Assembly: GCF_014529535.1 (NCBI RefSeq)
Contig: NW_023503302.1
Span: 3,374,577 to 3,438,576 of the forward strand
Direction of reading: 5' to 3'
DNA: 64,000 bases
Source: Bradysia coprophila
Taxonomy: Eukaryota; Arthropoda; Insecta; Diptera; Sciaridae
In this document: positions 12,442 to 24,827 of the stretch, one piece after another
How the letters are laid out: each line of letters opens with the position of its first letter
Position numbering within the stretch: the first letter of the stretch is position 1
Notes under the pieces: generated by a model
Seen by the model: the letters and a program-made list of their open reading frames with translations, nothing else
Database searches by the model: none
Told to the model about the DNA's origin: nothing
Translations under genes and position numbers: made by a program

Positions 12442-14832
12442 CTTTATGATGGAGTTAAATTTATCAGCTCCGTTAAATGCTAATGGGAATCTGGCTAATA
12501 TATCTCTGATTTTATTGTTGCATGCAAAGTCTTATTTGTCAAAAATTCAATCGATCTACACCATTACGAAATTTGCACTCTTTTCACTACTAAATGTAAC
12601 AATATCCTGTCCCATAGTCACTTTTTTTGTTAAATGTAGAATAGAAACGCAAGTCAGTTTTTATTTTTGACGAAGTGGCTCCCAACTATTTCTTCATCCA
12701 TTTGTTTCTTTCTTCTTCTTTTTTTCAAAATATCAAAAAAAATGTTTTCTTTTTAACGTTCTGTTGTTACTTTTACCTATATGTACAATATTTTCTGTTT
12801 TCATTATTTTGAATTTGATTAGTCCTCTATCAATAGTCGGTAAAATTCAATATAACAATTAGTTTCAAACCATTTTTCATTTTACCTTTAGATCGGTTCA
12901 TGTTTATTTCAATGTAAGACGTTTAACTACCCCAAAAAGAATTCATTGCAAAATTGATATTCGATAAATAAAAAAATTATTTCCAAACAGCCGCCAATAA
13001 TAATAATAATAATAATCGTTCACATAAGGGCCATCCATAAAGTATGTCATGCACCGAGGAATGGGTTGGATTGAACATTTCTTGTGTAAAACATGATAAA
13101 TCACAATTGAAAAATCGATGAATATTTACGGTAGGAAAATGGTTGGGAAAATTAGGTCATTTTTTATAACCAGATATTTTTTATTAGCGTCGCACTCGCA
13201 AGCTTTCAATTATGACAGTGTAAAGCATTGTTTAACTGTAATAGTAAATTTCAAATATTGTGGAAAATGGAAAATCGAAATTTGACAAGACATACTTTAT
13301 GGACAACGTCTTATGATTTTTTTTTAATATTATTCGTTTCATGGAAAAATTGTGCAAAGAGCCAAGCTTTTGTAAAAGAAATTCCATTATCAAAAATTTA
13401 TAGCACAACATTTACCAGTATGAAACTTGTGTGTTTTACAATCTCAGATTCGCCTCGGAAAGGTAAATTTCAAACATTAAGTACCATTTCGACCGTTTGA
13501 CCCATTGCCCAGTAAGGTAATTCACCAAGTAGTACTTTAAGGAAAACGTTTTCCGATTTTTCTCAAATTTTGTTATATTTTCCCGCTTTTCCTTAAATTT
13601 TTCTTATTTTACCGAAAACAGTTTTTGGAAAGATATGGGGAAATTCGGAAAATATAACAATATTTGGGACAAAATGGGAAAACGTTTTCCTCTAAATAGT
13701 CCATGTATTTCACTAAAAAAAACTTGAGATACATTTTTAGCGCCGCGAAATAAATCATTGTTAATGCAATGAAAAAAATGATAAAATCGTCAGTCATACA
13801 TTGATCGTCAATTTTCCCGAATTGGTAACTAAATTTAAATTCAAATTTTCTTTCAAATGAACCAAATATATGCGCGGTATTCGCTCTTGGGTAGTTAAAC
13901 GTCTCTGGTTCAATTAACTTTGTATCCTAAATTTATTAAATGCTTTTTTTTCATATACTCTAAAAAATCGACTGCATTATTTTAACATTCCTCATTAATC
14001 GCAATTTATGATCACACTTCTCAAGAATGTAGACCATCATCATAACCGTCTCCACTTTTCTATATAATACAATACAAGAGTGTTAATACACACTGAAGGA
14101 AATGAGTAAAAATTAACCGAAATTATTCACTTTCGGAAAATACGCGCAAATGTTGCAATAATATTGCAAAACTCCTTTTCAAACAAATATACCTTGGTAA
14201 CGTATAAATGTAATACATCTACGCATCGCCAAACAAATTTACTGAAATTATATTCAAACAAACAACAATTCGCCTTTCTTGAAATGTAAAGTCTTTCGTT
14301 TTCAATATTTATTTAAAATTTATTTTCTTGAATGAATGCCTTCATTGTCCGGGCAGACGAAGACGAAATAATATGAAAAGAATATAAAAAAAACTGATGA
14401 TTGTAAAAAGCATGATGCCGCTACCGGTAATGCATTCAATTCATAAAATTCCATGTTAAATAATGTAATGTTGTGTAAATTTATGGTAATTATTATGGTT
14501 CTTCTGAATGTTTTCTTTTATTGTTCTGAGAGATAGGTCATATCCGAGAAGATGTATTAGAATATATTTGTCATTTAGAAAACATTAATAACATTATCGT
14601 TGCAACATTATATTCAATTTGATTAGCATTTTGACTAATTGTTTTTATTTATGTCGTTTGCTACCGTTCCTAATTTGACAGTCTATGGATTCGAGAGAAT
14701 ATTTCCTCCGAGTGAATGTGAATAATGTGTCCTGTGTCCTGAAATGACGAAACGAAATTTTTCTTTTCCTCCAATTAATTTCGTTTCACCACAATTTCAA
14801 TAGAACATAATTGGGCAGGAAATTTATTTTAG
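12442..14832. other. Non-coding, with scattered element ends
   Basis: No gene was recognised. An (AAT)n microsatellite lies at 12998-13017. GGGCCATCCATAAAGTATGT at 13029-13048 resembles the terminus of a known style of insect DNA element, but no partner end was found. At about 13545-13705 a stretch of GGAAAA/TTTTCC words begins and ends with AGGAAAACG / CGTTTTCCT inverted tips. It looks like a MITE, but no target duplication is visible. Confidence 0.4.
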
Positions 14833-14985
14833 TGATCTGTTATCGTCAACTACAAGAAAAATAAGCGATGAGCATCGGCAGGTGTTCTATTATTATAGCC
14901 GAGTTTATGTAAAAACAAATGAACTAATAGATTTTTTATCAAAATATTTACTGTGATTCATTAATAAAACGAAGTAACAGATTCA
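14833..14985 (-). repeat. Family I dispersed repeat
   Basis: On the minus strand it reads the doubled motif (GAATCTGTTACTTCG, then AATCTATTAGTTCATTTG). A tail follows containing GCTCATCGCTTATTTTTC and TTGACGATAACAGATCA. The same order of blocks occurs at 29363-29519 and 47939-48112. Confidence 0.7.
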
Positions 14986-17713
14986 ATAAATATAATGTCG
15001 ATACGTTTGTGTTTCTGCAAGTTTACATCGTTATAAATTTGAACTGAAAACACAGAGTTTTAGATACTCAATGGAACAGTCGTCTTAATTTATGTGTTTG
15101 CTATAGTTATGTACGCATTTCACTCATCAAGACAATAATAACATTTCCCAAATTGGTAAGACAAATCATAAATAACTAATCAACGTGTCGACATGTGTTC
15201 GGTTAAAACTTTAATACAAATAATCAATATTCTGCAACAGTTGTAACCAAAACTTGGTCTTCCAATTCCAGTTCATATTCAAACTAAGACAAAACAAAGA
15301 ACCTGTTGCCGAAAACTATAAACTTTTGTCCGAAAACTTCAACTTTCATTTCGGTATAGATGATTTGTGTACATCGTGTACACACCAAACCATATCGACA
15401 ATTTGTGTTCCTCTCAAACATTCGGTCTAGTTTTTGGTCTATCGTTCGTCACATAAATTCTTCGTGTAAACAATATAGACCCCCGTCTCTCTCTCTATAC
15501 ATAGGAGTGCCACAAGTAAAGTGTTTCTAAGTGTGTGTATTATATAACGTTTATTGGATTTTCCTCTGACTGTTTGTGTTTATTATTGAACAAAGTTTCA
15601 TGGTTAAGAATTGATTTGTTATGGAGAATTCGCTTTTGAGTATATTTTGTCTGTGCAGACATTTTGTAGAGTGAAGAGAGTAGAGTGGCACAATTATTTG
15701 TGTAAACCATATAAATAAATGTGATTACCTATGGCAAATAGAAAACAAAACCAAAACAAATTGTGTATTCAGTGTGACGACAAAATTGAATATGATTGCT
15801 TGAAACGTGTTTTCAGATGTGATCTCTGAGTTGATTTTTGGCACGAGTATATGAGATATATAATTGAAATGAATGAATGAATGAAGAAAAAAAACACGAT
15901 GGACATGGTCATTAACTAATTACGATGGCTCGTACACGTTAATGTTTTTTCTCGGAAATTATATCGTATCGTTTTATGTACTATCATCATGCCAGTTAAA
16001 AGAACCATTTAGAAACAGTTACGTACATACTTCAACTTGTAGAGAAGTAAAATGCTCTTCACCTACCGATACTCAGAAATATGAAAACCATTAAAGTTCG
16101 ATGTTTCCTGTCTTAATTCGAAATAAATTTTGAATTATTTTTTTGGATTACATTGTACATTTAACAAATGATGATCTAGATTTTTAAGATTTTTTCATTT
16201 TGTGCAATGTCGCGGATATTTATCCAACAAAAAAAAGTCATCTTCTAATTCGTTGAATATAATAACTAATCGAGATAACAGAAATGGTGTCCCTTTCCAC
16301 TCGTTCTCTCTCACTCTCATTGTCTATAATATCTTGCTCTCACAGCTAGAAAAGGGGGTTCCCTCTACTTCAGTATAAGAATTTCAATTTCTAAGGGTGC
16401 CATCACAGAAATGATGGATTAAGGATTTGGATCAATAAATTACTTCTACCATTCACGCTACAAATATATGCATGTAATCTACTATCATTAATAATAATTA
16501 AAAATATGGAAAAGGCTACCTCGCAACACCAGACATTTACAACGTAAAGTAATATCAGACAGATAGACCAACAGTCTTTGGTATATATCACAAAAAAATA
16601 TGCAAAGCAAACAAACAATTTGTTGGAACAAAGAAAAAAAAATGTAAAAACGGAAATTTAAAATTTTAATTAAAAAAATATTGACGAGGTAAGCAAAGGC
16701 AATTCAGATATACTTTCAAACAGTCCACTAAAGTAATGTAAACAGAATATTCCATTTAAAATTTGGCCTAGCACGTTTATTCTATTTAACAAATTCTGTA
16801 AAACATTGTTTAATGGTACGGCTGCTACAGCTGCCAACAACGTTGCATAACTATAACCATAGGAATTGCCCATTTACTAATAGTTAGACAGCACACAACA
16901 CTACCTACTAAAAAATTGGAATATGCTTGAATATATTGATATGTCGAAAAAAAATCAATGCAATGCATATAGACGCGTCCTCGAAGGTACACCTTGGAAT
17001 ATTATGTACAATTAGAAACGGTACGTTCTCACAATTTTGAAAGCACAACCCCTTTCACAATACTTTTTTTTAAACGAAAAATTATTCACCAAACGAAAGA
17101 GTAGTTGTAGAGGGGTACGACAAAACTATGAAAATAAAAAATTTGATTTTTTTTTAGGAAGCAGTGAAGTCTGATGACAAAAATTTCAATTTCTATTCGA
17201 GTTTTCGAGTTATTCAGAAATGCATTTGATGGATTAGATTATTATCGTTCGAATGATAAAATATGCTGTTGCCTATCTAATCTTTATAACATTTTATCTA
17301 TTAATATACCTAGTTCCCCATCAAACCCAATATATCTACATAATATTCATAATAAATTATAAATTTTTCGATCGATATTTGATATAAGAGACGTTGTCTG
17401 ATTCTCCGATGAACATTGCATGCTTAAATAAATATTTTTATTTTTGTTTGTTTGCTTGCTTATCTAGTTGATACGTAAAACGGCACATACCATCAATGGT
17501 ATATAATGCTTTGAACAAATAAACGGCTAAATAAAAAACTGCATAAAGTCAATGGCAATATTCTGTAGATATCTAATGCATTTTGCTTCAAAGAAATTTT
17601 TTTTTATTGATTTTTCAACATTTTAAAGAAATAGAGTGAAAACATGTAGAAGAACTGATGATGCCGTTGAAATAACATTTTTTTTAACGTTAAGAGCATC
17701 AAACAAAACCTCA
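14986..17713. other. Non-coding stretch
   Basis: No ORF with recognisable content was found. The sequence is AT-rich with short simple repeats, such as (GAAT)n near 15870 and CTCT-rich sequence near 16300. It lies downstream of both fork head copies and could hold regulatory sequence, but no specific site was identified. Confidence 0.4.
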
Positions 17714-18069
17714 CCTTTAGCAGACGGCTGTTAAGCAAGATAAAATGGAGTTAAGAGTTACGACTTTCTTGGATTTCATAAAGTAAAATGTAATGAAAAC
17801 TATCAATATGTGGTTGCTCATAGTACGCTGAAATGGAAGGAGCCTCAACTTCTAATGGTCTAGTACTGAGTAAGGATCGCACATAAATACTCGGTCCTCG
17901 AAAATTCATCGAGGCTGAGCAGCATTACGACTAAGTCGTCGCCCAGTGAAGCGTCAGACATTGTCAAATGTAAAATCCTGCTTTACCAGCTGTACTTAGC
18001 ACATTCGATCAATAGTAGTAACAGCTTTGATTATTATACCAAAGTGTTATACTAGCCGTCTGTAAAAGG
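17714..18069. mobile_element. Inverted-repeat element, ~356 bp (MITE-like)
   Basis: CCTTTAGCAGACGGCTG at 17714 is mirrored by AGCCGTCTGTAAAAGG at 18054-18069, about 14 of 16 positions. The interior has no ORF but carries small palindromes (CCTCGAAAATTCATCGAGG, ACGACTTAGTCGT-like). No clear target duplication is visible, so the superfamily is open. Confidence 0.5.
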
Positions 18070-18412
18070 TTAAATTTTAATTGAAATCGATCAGATCGAT
18101 TGAAGCGTGCGAATCAGAGTAACTAAAATGTTGAAATTTAAATTATTGACAATCGAGGAAATCTCTTAACCTTTAGGAAACTAGGAAATTAGGAGAGAGT
18201 GAGATTTCCGAACAAATCTTCATGTAAAGATCTTTTGAAGAGATTCTCTCCACATCTGAGATATCTATAATTCGTGTCCTAATGGCTCCTCAATCCTCCC
18301 AATTCGATCAAGTACTCAAAGGACAAACTCTACTACGTCTGTTGATTTAAAAGCCATATCCACAACTGGGCCTAGTATTAGAATTTTATTTACTGAAAGT
18401 GGTCGAAATGTA

Positions 18413-18564
18413 TGCCGAAAACACACGAGCAATTTCGCTTTGATAGGATCGACAATTATGCTGCATTTTTCATTGTAATCCGATATTCAACACATGGTTA
18501 AACAATGGAAAATGCAGCACAATTTTCGATCCTATCACTGCGAAATTGCTGGGATGTTTTCAGC
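18413..18564. repeat. Fold-back hairpin with ~63-base arms
   Basis: The left arm (18413-18475) contains AGCAATTTCGC, GATAGGATCGACAATTATGC and TGCATTTTTCATTGT. The right arm (18502-18564) is its inverse with scattered mismatches. The loop is 26 bases. It encodes nothing and fits a non-autonomous inverted-repeat element. Confidence 0.7.
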
Positions 18565-19875
18565 CGTAGCAAAAATGTCAGCAATACAATTCAATTCCAA
18601 ATAATGGGCCCCGGGAGCAAAAGATCGTATCTTCTGCTTGGACTAAAACTGCTATATCTAATGGGATTCAATGGATAAACAGACTATAAATTCAAGAAGT
18701 TCGACACCCCTTGGGTATCATCCTAATGAAAACCAATCCCATTATATGCACATAGACAGACTAATGGTATTACCATCGCTGTAATAAAATTATAAAATTC
18801 GTTGCATGATATTCGCACTGTACATACTCAACTCAACATCGATAATGATAATTAGATTAGCTAGCGATGGAAATAACTCATTAAGCCTTTGTTCCATCTA
18901 ATTAAAAAATATCACCGGTAGCGCGATAAGGTTCCCACTAAAATTAATGAATGTTGCGTCCGGATATGATATACCTTGTTACACATTTTTTTTTCTTGTC
19001 GTTGTTGTTGAGAAATTGTTAATTCAAAATAAAAAAGAAAAACTTGGCATGATTAATCGGTGGTATTTCCAACGAAAAACGATTCATTCAAAGAGAAGAC
19101 AGACTTAGTTCAAAAGCATAAATAATAATGAGTTTATGCATCCGACAATCCGACATAGAGAAAAAAAATAACCAAGACAACAATGGCCACTCTTAGGTCG
19201 TTCCGTATGAATTCTAGTTATGTAATATCAAAGAACTTAAATTTACTTTACACCTATTCGCTCCAGTTTTTCTTTTCGCTTCACTTTTTATGTATGTAGT
19301 CTATATGTATGTAACTATATTATCTCCTTGAGCTAGCTGGCGTCAATATTGTTTTTTCTTTCTTAAATGTACAAAAAATCATTTCGTCACCATAAAATCT
19401 TACGTTTTTTTCTCTTCATCTTCTTCTTCTTCCAACCGACTATATTTACACTTAACTTCTATTGTGTAGAAGTTACCACAAGTTAACATATTCTGCATGT
19501 CAATGAGAGTCTTACATTCATCACAACAGAAGCTGGATGGTTTGTTGAATAATAAAATAATAGTTCGTTCACTCGTTTTGTTCGCTCTATTTGAAAGAAA
19601 TTTTCAATTCATTTGTTTGGTATACTCAGTATTGTGGCCATTGTAAAATGCAAAAGTTCATTTTTGTTTCTTTCTTATTTTAAAAATCATGCTTTTACTA
19701 CCGGATGTAACCATGAATCTTTTGAAGAAAAAAAAACTTTCATCAGCTCGACGTGCAATATTTTCCTTTTTCATTGTTATTAACGTTTCCTTTTACTCGA
19801 TTTTAAAGCACTCACTAGGTTACACAGGTCTCTTTTACATTACACCAAACATTAGTTTCAACGTCTGAACATTCG

Positions 19876-19899
19876 ACTTTATGCCAACGGATACTGATG
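19876..19899 (-). other. Conserved 3' flank just after the copy 1 stop
   Basis: Minus-strand sequence after the TGA reads CATCAGTATCC, then a TGGCATA-type end. Copy 2 has the same two blocks at the same spacing after its own stop (30424-30444). This shows that the duplication included 3' untranslated sequence and that this part has resisted change. It could be a UTR control site, or simply recent ancestry. Confidence 0.6.
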
Positions 19900-21201
19900 T
19901 CACAAGCTCGTCGTGCCGGTTGGCGCATGATAACCTAAACTTTGATAATACGAATCCTGTCCTAAGGCAGCATGTGAATTCGGTAATGGACTAAGCGTGT
20001 TGTATCCGGCATATTGACTCATATCGTACATTTTAATGTCGGCTTTCGATTCCGTCGGCAGAAGCCGTGTAATCGAAAACGGATGATGCGATGGCGTGTA
20101 TCCAGTTGGTTCTTGTTTCAAATGGTGCATGGAATGATAATCGCTTAGCAGCGATGGATGACAACGATTGACCATGGCGGACAGTTCCTCTTGTTGTAAT
20201 TGAGAATGATGCGAGCTGTGTTGTCCGTGCGACTGTTGGCCTAAACATAATTCTGGAGCGGAATGAAGCATAGCTAATGCTTCGGCATCTTTACTGTGTG
20301 CCACCAGCATATTCGACATATGAGATTCGGCGTTTTTGTGTGAATCACGATGAGTATGATGGTCATCATGGTGGGATGAGTCCTTCTTGCTTGGACTAGA
20401 TGATTCAATGCTATCTGAAGGACTTTTGTGAATCGATCGGATGTGCTCTCGTTTCTCATCTTTAAAGCGTTTCTGCCGTCTTAGATAACATCCATTTTCG
20501 AACATATTACCCGATTCTGGATGAAGCGTCCAGAATGAACCCTTTCCGGGCTTATCTGGTGTTCTAGGAACTTTTACGAAGCAATCGTTGAAGCTTAATG
20601 AGTGTCTTATTGAATTCTGCCATCTTTGTTGATTTTGTCTATAGAACGGAAACAGATCCATGATGAACTGATAAATTTCGGATAGAGTAAGCATTTTGTG
20701 CGGGTTGTTTTGTATAGCTAGTGTTATGAGTGAAATATACGAATATGGTGGCTTAGCATGCGTATAACTTCGTCTATATGATGATGGCTTTTCCACTCTA
20801 GATCTCTGCAAAACGGATGAGTTTGGCGACCCACCGTCACCCAAATCCCTCCCAGAGCTCATCGCTCCAACCGATGCATATCCACTCATCGACGTCATTG
20901 GTCCGATGCCCATATTACATGATCCCATATTACTTAGCGGCGAGCCCATCGAACCGTATCCCATCGATCCACCAGTCATACAATTACTTGACATTGGGTT
21001 CATACTAGCCGACACACCTGACATTCCATTCGAACTTAGAACACTGCTGCCAAATCCAGCAGATTGTGGCGATACGGACGTCATACCGCCAACAGACATT
21101 CCCATTGCATTCATACTGCTGTATGTGGCCGCCAATGGGCTCATATTGCCTCCACCCGGCATACTTGCCGCCACCGACGATTCCGGATACAATTTTTGCA
21201 T
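19900..21201 (-). CDS. fkh: FoxA-class forkhead transcription factor, copy 1
   Basis: This 433-residue protein is a single uninterrupted exon. It begins MQKLYPESS, much as Drosophila Fork head begins, with a favourable AAA before ATG. Residues 1-145 are rich in Met, Ser and Gly. The forkhead DNA-binding domain spans about 148-247, from [11 protein letters not shown] through [15 protein letters not shown] (recognition helix) to YLRRQKRFK. The helix 2-3 junction keeps the FoxA residues [10 protein letters not shown] His/Ser/Asp-rich linker (about 276-291) follows. The conserved C-terminal activation motifs are [10 protein letters not shown] (373-382) and [17 protein letters not shown] (390-406). 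LKQEP (361-365) fits a SUMO-acceptor consensus. The family acts in the nucleus as pioneer-type regulators of gut and salivary gland genes in flies. It is a tandem paralog of 30445-31722 and the more FoxA-like of the two, so it is probably the copy that kept the ancestral role (inference). Confidence 0.95.
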   Translation of the reverse strand: MQKLYPESSVAASMPGGGNMSPLAATYSSMNAMGMSVGGMTSVSPQSAGFGSSVLSSNGMSGVSASMNPMSSNCMTGGSMGYGSMGSPLSNMGSCNMGIGPMTSMSGYASVGAMSSGRDLGDGGSPNSSVLQRSRVEKPSSYRRSYTHAKPPYSYISLITLAIQNNPHKMLTLSEIYQFIMDLFPFYRQNQQRWQNSIRHSLSFNDCFVKVPRTPDKPGKGSFWTLHPESGNMFENGCYLRRQKRFKDEKREHIRSIHKSPSDSIESSSPSKKDSSHHDDHHTHRDSHKNAESHMSNMLVAHSKDAEALAMLHSAPELCLGQQSHGQHSSHHSQLQQEELSAMVNRCHPSLLSDYHSMHHLKQEPTGYTPSHHPFSITRLLPTESKADIKMYDMSQYAGYNTLSPLPNSHAALGQDSYYQSLGYHAPTGTTSL

Positions 21202-21889
21202 TTTATTAAACTATTCACAGGCACCGCACAATTTTGCGACGATTATCGTTTCAATATCCGTATTACTTTGGCTAAAATAATATCAGTCAATCACATCAGT
21301 AAACAAAATTTGAGAAAAATTATTTTCATTTTCATTGTTACAATTTTTCACTTAGTCCTGCAGTGTCTTTGTCCATAAAACCTGTTGACTACGTTACACG
21401 GTCAATAAAAATGAAATTGTCATCGAAACAATTTCCAACGAACAATTTGTAATTAAATTTATCGAGAAAAACAATAACACTGTAGCCGTATCCAACAAAC
21501 GGTATGAGTTTTCCGATTTTTCAGTTTGTGTATTTTCAATGCAAACACTCTCATCAATTCGCTGAGTTCACAATCCACACACAACGCACATCGAATTATA
21601 GTCTAATGGAATCAGAACACAAAGACCATTCCAGGTTGATTGAATAAGTAAATATGCGTGGTTGGTCCGTCGGCTCAAGATCTATATGGCTGCATTACAG
21701 ACAGCACAAAAAATCTAACTTTTTTTTATCACTCGTTTCGGAACGATGATTTGATTCGACCGTCGCGAGCAACACAAATTATTATTATTATTATTATTGT
21801 TATTATTGATATGTGTGTCTTGTCTCTTAGTCCGTATGTATTCACCAAAAATAACAAGATGCGACTGTTTGCAGAGGGGAATATCCACT
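21202..21889 (-). other. Likely 5' leader region of copy 1
   Basis: This interval lies between the copy 1 start codon and the Initiator-like block. It has no good minus-strand ORF continuing into the gene and contains an (ATT)n run at 21779-21800. If the start-site inference is right, this is unspliced 5' UTR. An intron in the leader cannot be excluded. Confidence 0.35.
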
Positions 21890-21922
21890 TACTATTTGGC
21901 TTACTAACAATATTCGAACTGA
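21890..21922 (-). promoter_or_regulatory. Conserved upstream block, possible core promoter of copy 1
   Basis: On the minus strand the block begins TCAGTTCGAATATTG and ends GCCAAATAGTA. The same block lies upstream of copy 2 (32177-32208) with a single-base gap and one substitution, although surrounding sequence has diverged. TCAGTT matches the arthropod Initiator consensus TCAKTY. This would put transcription start at about 21920 with a ~720 base leader. A TATAC lies at about -26. No transcript data exist here, so the promoter reading is inference; it could instead be a conserved enhancer or leader element. Confidence 0.4.
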
Positions 21923-22192
21923 AGTGTCTATGTTCCACTATGTATATCCATGCCTTTCGCAAAACTTTTTCATCGTTTCTCTTGTTAATGTATAATCACC
22001 ATGGTCGCAAAAGCCACATATATAAATGGTATACATATCCAACAGTGAAAATTCATAGTCATCTTGTTAATGTATTTCGGAAGTTCCAAGAGTATTGGTA
22101 GAAATTCATACAGTCACAACTACATGTATTCAATAAATATAAAAAAACATCCACCGAATCCAGGTTTAAAATTTAATTGTCGACATCAGTTT

Positions 22193-22206
22193 GTTACCTT
22201 AGCAAC
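22193..22206 (+). promoter_or_regulatory. Perfect RFX X-box-like motif
   Basis: GTTACCTTAGCAAC fits the RFX-family X-box pattern (GTTNCC, two bases, RGNAAC). In Drosophila and nematodes X-boxes lie within about 150 bases upstream of ciliary gene starts. An ATG with a good CAAAC context lies 55 bases downstream at 22261, but its frame closes after 17 codons unless spliced. A chance match in 64 kb is possible. Confidence 0.35.
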
Positions 22207-23673
22207 GACACATAGGGGGATCGCTTGTCGGTAACGCCTTTCGCACAACTACAACCAAACATGCAGAATTTGTCTAATAAAATGAGTACTGTTGGAGTCT
22301 TCGTGGTTCTATAAGCGCCGATGCAAAGTTCTGTGTGGTTTAAGATGGAAGATTGGTGATAGTGTGTGCATGTTGTATAACATTTTCTTTCTGTTCGGGT
22401 TTTGTCGGTTCAGAATTTTACAATTGCATGTTGTTGCTTATCTGGACTTTTTATCTTGCACACTGCGTTCTATGTGAAAAAAAAGAGAAAATTTTTCAAA
22501 TTTACAGCTTAGAAATGCTGGTGGACTAGTTTTCTGTTCTCCTAAACCGTGTGCTGTAAATATGTTCTACGAAAAAAACTTTTTTCATTTGGGAAACATA
22601 TAGTTCAGTTTCATATACACTTTCTCAAAAATTTATTACACCCAATGTCACGTATTGCCAGTTTTTACCAGAAAATGTATGCTTGCTATATAACCATGCC
22701 ACACTAAAGTACAAACACAACTTTCCTGTGCCGTAATATGTGGAGTTGTTTTGATGGTTTAACAAATGTAGTGATGGACAATTTTACGTTTATAGACTAC
22801 AATGCAACCAAGCATAATGAGAAGACTAAAGAGCGCTTTCCCTCAGCCATTTTAGATTTATCACAAAGCTTCATCTTTCGGTCTAATGTATTCAGCATTC
22901 GTCACCAAGAACTCTCCGAGGATCCGTGTTCTTTCCGCTTTTACATAAGAGTTTCTTACAATATTCGACTTTGTAACGTATATGTGTGACACGTTGTGCC
23001 CTCTGCTGATAATTCGCCATAATCAAGGTGTCGGCCTCATGCTACAAATGGGCCTAAACATCTGTAAGACCAACAATGCCGTGTGGAACCGTATGTATAA
23101 TACACGCACACATGTCTGTCGATCTGTTGGCACAGACGCATTGACATGATAAATTGGCTTTCAATACTAAACAAAAATGGGTTCGCGTAATAGTTATCTT
23201 GCAACCATGAAGAACACACTGAGGAATGAGACTGTAGAACTTAAAATTATTCACCTCAACAAAACAAGCATTAACAGATTGAATAAAAGCTGACGTCTCC
23301 ATGCATGTTAGGTACCACGGGTGCCGACTTCTAAGGGCAAGTGAGGCTTGGGCAGTACTACTCAAAGGTTAATTGATACTGAGAATTACTACTTTTACAA
23401 CAAAACGAATTAAAAGTGTCTCGTGGGCACCACTATTCATAAATAATAGTAGGCGCCCCTGTTTAGTATATTCATTCGAAAGTGTATGGATATTATTACA
23501 ACTCACCTCAATTCAGTATGCAAAGGAGCTCAAAATAAATCTAGCAATTTTTCCAGACAAAATTTTTACTTAAAACAATTTGGATGCATGTGGAAAGAGG
23601 GGGTAATGTTTAGGCAATCGATTTCTTGTGAAAGCATTTTTGCTAAACAAAAAAGTCAAGCAGCACAGCGGAA
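22207..23673. other. Unresolved stretch with some protein-like frames
   Basis: The short frame from 22261 (MQNLSNKMSTVGVFVVL), the frame 22738-22989 (+, 83 codons) and the frame 23486-23686 (+) have somewhat protein-like composition, but no family is recognised. They could be exons or decayed exons of a plus-strand gene reaching to 23904. No splice model joins them convincingly. Confidence 0.2.
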
Positions 23674-23904
23674 ATGGCAAAAGTGAGACCAATGACATTT
23701 TTGACTTGGCTATTGGCACTAATTCGTGAAGTGGACACACAAGAAGGTATATGGGACACTTATCTAAAAGAGCACAATATTGAAGGACTTCGAAATTCCG
23801 TTAAAGTCGACGACTCATTTGAACCATCGGTTTTAATCAGAGTGATTAACCCTCGGTTAAAGCTAAAACGACGAGCTCTTTACGCGTTTATTAAAGTTGT
23901 ATGA
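23674..23904 (+). CDS. Hypothetical 76-residue ORF or exon
   Basis: The ORF opens with MAKVRPMTFLTWLLALIREV and closes in KRRALYAFIKVV. The ATG has a good GAA context. Composition is more protein-like than most ORFs in the window: mixed acidic residues, two Trp and a basic end (RLKLKRR). A hydrophobic stretch at residues 8-17 is too short for a clear membrane segment. No domain is recognised. It could be a small gene, the last exon of a plus-strand gene starting near 22261, or a relic of a mobile element. The low confidence reflects the lack of any homology signal. Confidence 0.22.
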   Translation: MAKVRPMTFLTWLLALIREVDTQEGIWDTYLKEHNIEGLRNSVKVDDSFEPSVLIRVINPRLKLKRRALYAFIKVV

Positions 23905-24155
23905 CACAAAAGCATTTTGAAAGAAGAAAATCAAATTATTTGGTAGATTTAATAGGAAAATCATATTTAAGATTGCCATTTAACCTCTAATTCCAACGCA
24001 GATTTCACACGAAATGGAAATTTTTTACCAGTTTAATGCTCTTCTGAGTTACATTTACCTTCCGATGAAAAACACAATTTCCACAATAAACCTCACACTT
24101 AACCTGTTTCGGACAGATAATAAAAAAAACCTGTTGAAAACTATGAAGTAATAGT

Positions 24156-24395
24156 ATTTTACATGCTACATGCGTCGAAAACCGTAGTTTTCATGTTTCA
24201 AGCACTACTTTCGACGCCCTCAGCATGTAAAATCCATTACATATCACGGGATCAAAATGAAAAGTTTCGTTTTCGTGTGTTTATTGATCTCGCCTTCGCC
24301 TCGCCGAGTTATGTAATGGATTTTACATGCTGAGGGCGTCGAAAGACGAGCTTCAAACACGAAAAGTACGGGTTTTGACGCATGTACTTTACATG
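24156..24395. repeat. Fold-back element with ~85-base arms
   Basis: The left arm (about 24157-24243) contains ACATGCGTCGAAAACCGTA and TTCGACGCCCTCAGCATGTA. The right arm (about 24311-24395) is its inverse, with the core CATGCTGAGGGCGTCGAAAG perfectly paired. The loop contains CTCGCCTTCGCCTCGCCGAG, a GC-rich palindromic apex like those at 11300 and 26325. The minus ORF 24244-24435 falls inside and is an artefact of the repeat. Confidence 0.75.
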
Positions 24396-24532
24396 TATTT
24401 GAAATCAATTCTTTCAAAATACTTGATAAAAACACGACTTTTGCCTTAAAACCCTTTTATATGATTACGTTTGCAAGTTCGCTGTGGAATATTCTGCGCT
24501 GGTTTTGGACAACATTTAGATGTACCACTTTT

Positions 24533-24819
24533 CAGACTGGAGAGCCGAAAATATATCGATGGCGGCGGCTAGCCGATAAAAAGGCATAGCCGGCGGCGGA
24601 TAAATCGGCTAAAATGTATTGAAAAATCTGGCGGCTATGGTCATTAGCCGCCGAGTAAAATGTACTAGCCGCCGATTTCAGCCGACGAAATTATGTGGCG
24701 TCGGCTGACGGCGCGGCTAATTTTGTGTTTTTTCGTAATGTTCAGCGGCGGCGGCGGCTATACATTTAGCCACCAGCCGCCGTTTTTGGGCGGCTAAATT
24801 TCGGCGGCTCTCCACTCTG
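24533..24819. mobile_element. GC-rich hAT-type MITE of GGCGGCTA words
   Basis: The left end is CAGACTGGAGAGCCG. The right end, inverted, is CAGAGTGGAGAGCCG. The flanking direct duplication CCACTTTT is perfect at 24525-24532 and 24820-24827. The 8 bp duplication and CAGNNTGG-like tips indicate the hAT superfamily. The 287 bp interior consists of GGCGGCTA/TAGCCGCC variants and is the most GC- and CpG-rich stretch in the window. It contains no ORF. Confidence 0.88.
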
Positions 24820-24827
24820 CCACTTTT

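Noticed and set aside
20033..21378. Plus- and minus-frame ORFs overlapping fork head copy 1 (for example 20906-21280)
   Set aside because: They are shadows in other frames of the FoxA gene; only the 433-codon frame has domain structure.
5331..21800. ATT/AAT trinucleotide runs near 5322, 12998 and 21779 as CRISPR-like or regulatory arrays
   Set aside because: They are plain microsatellites.
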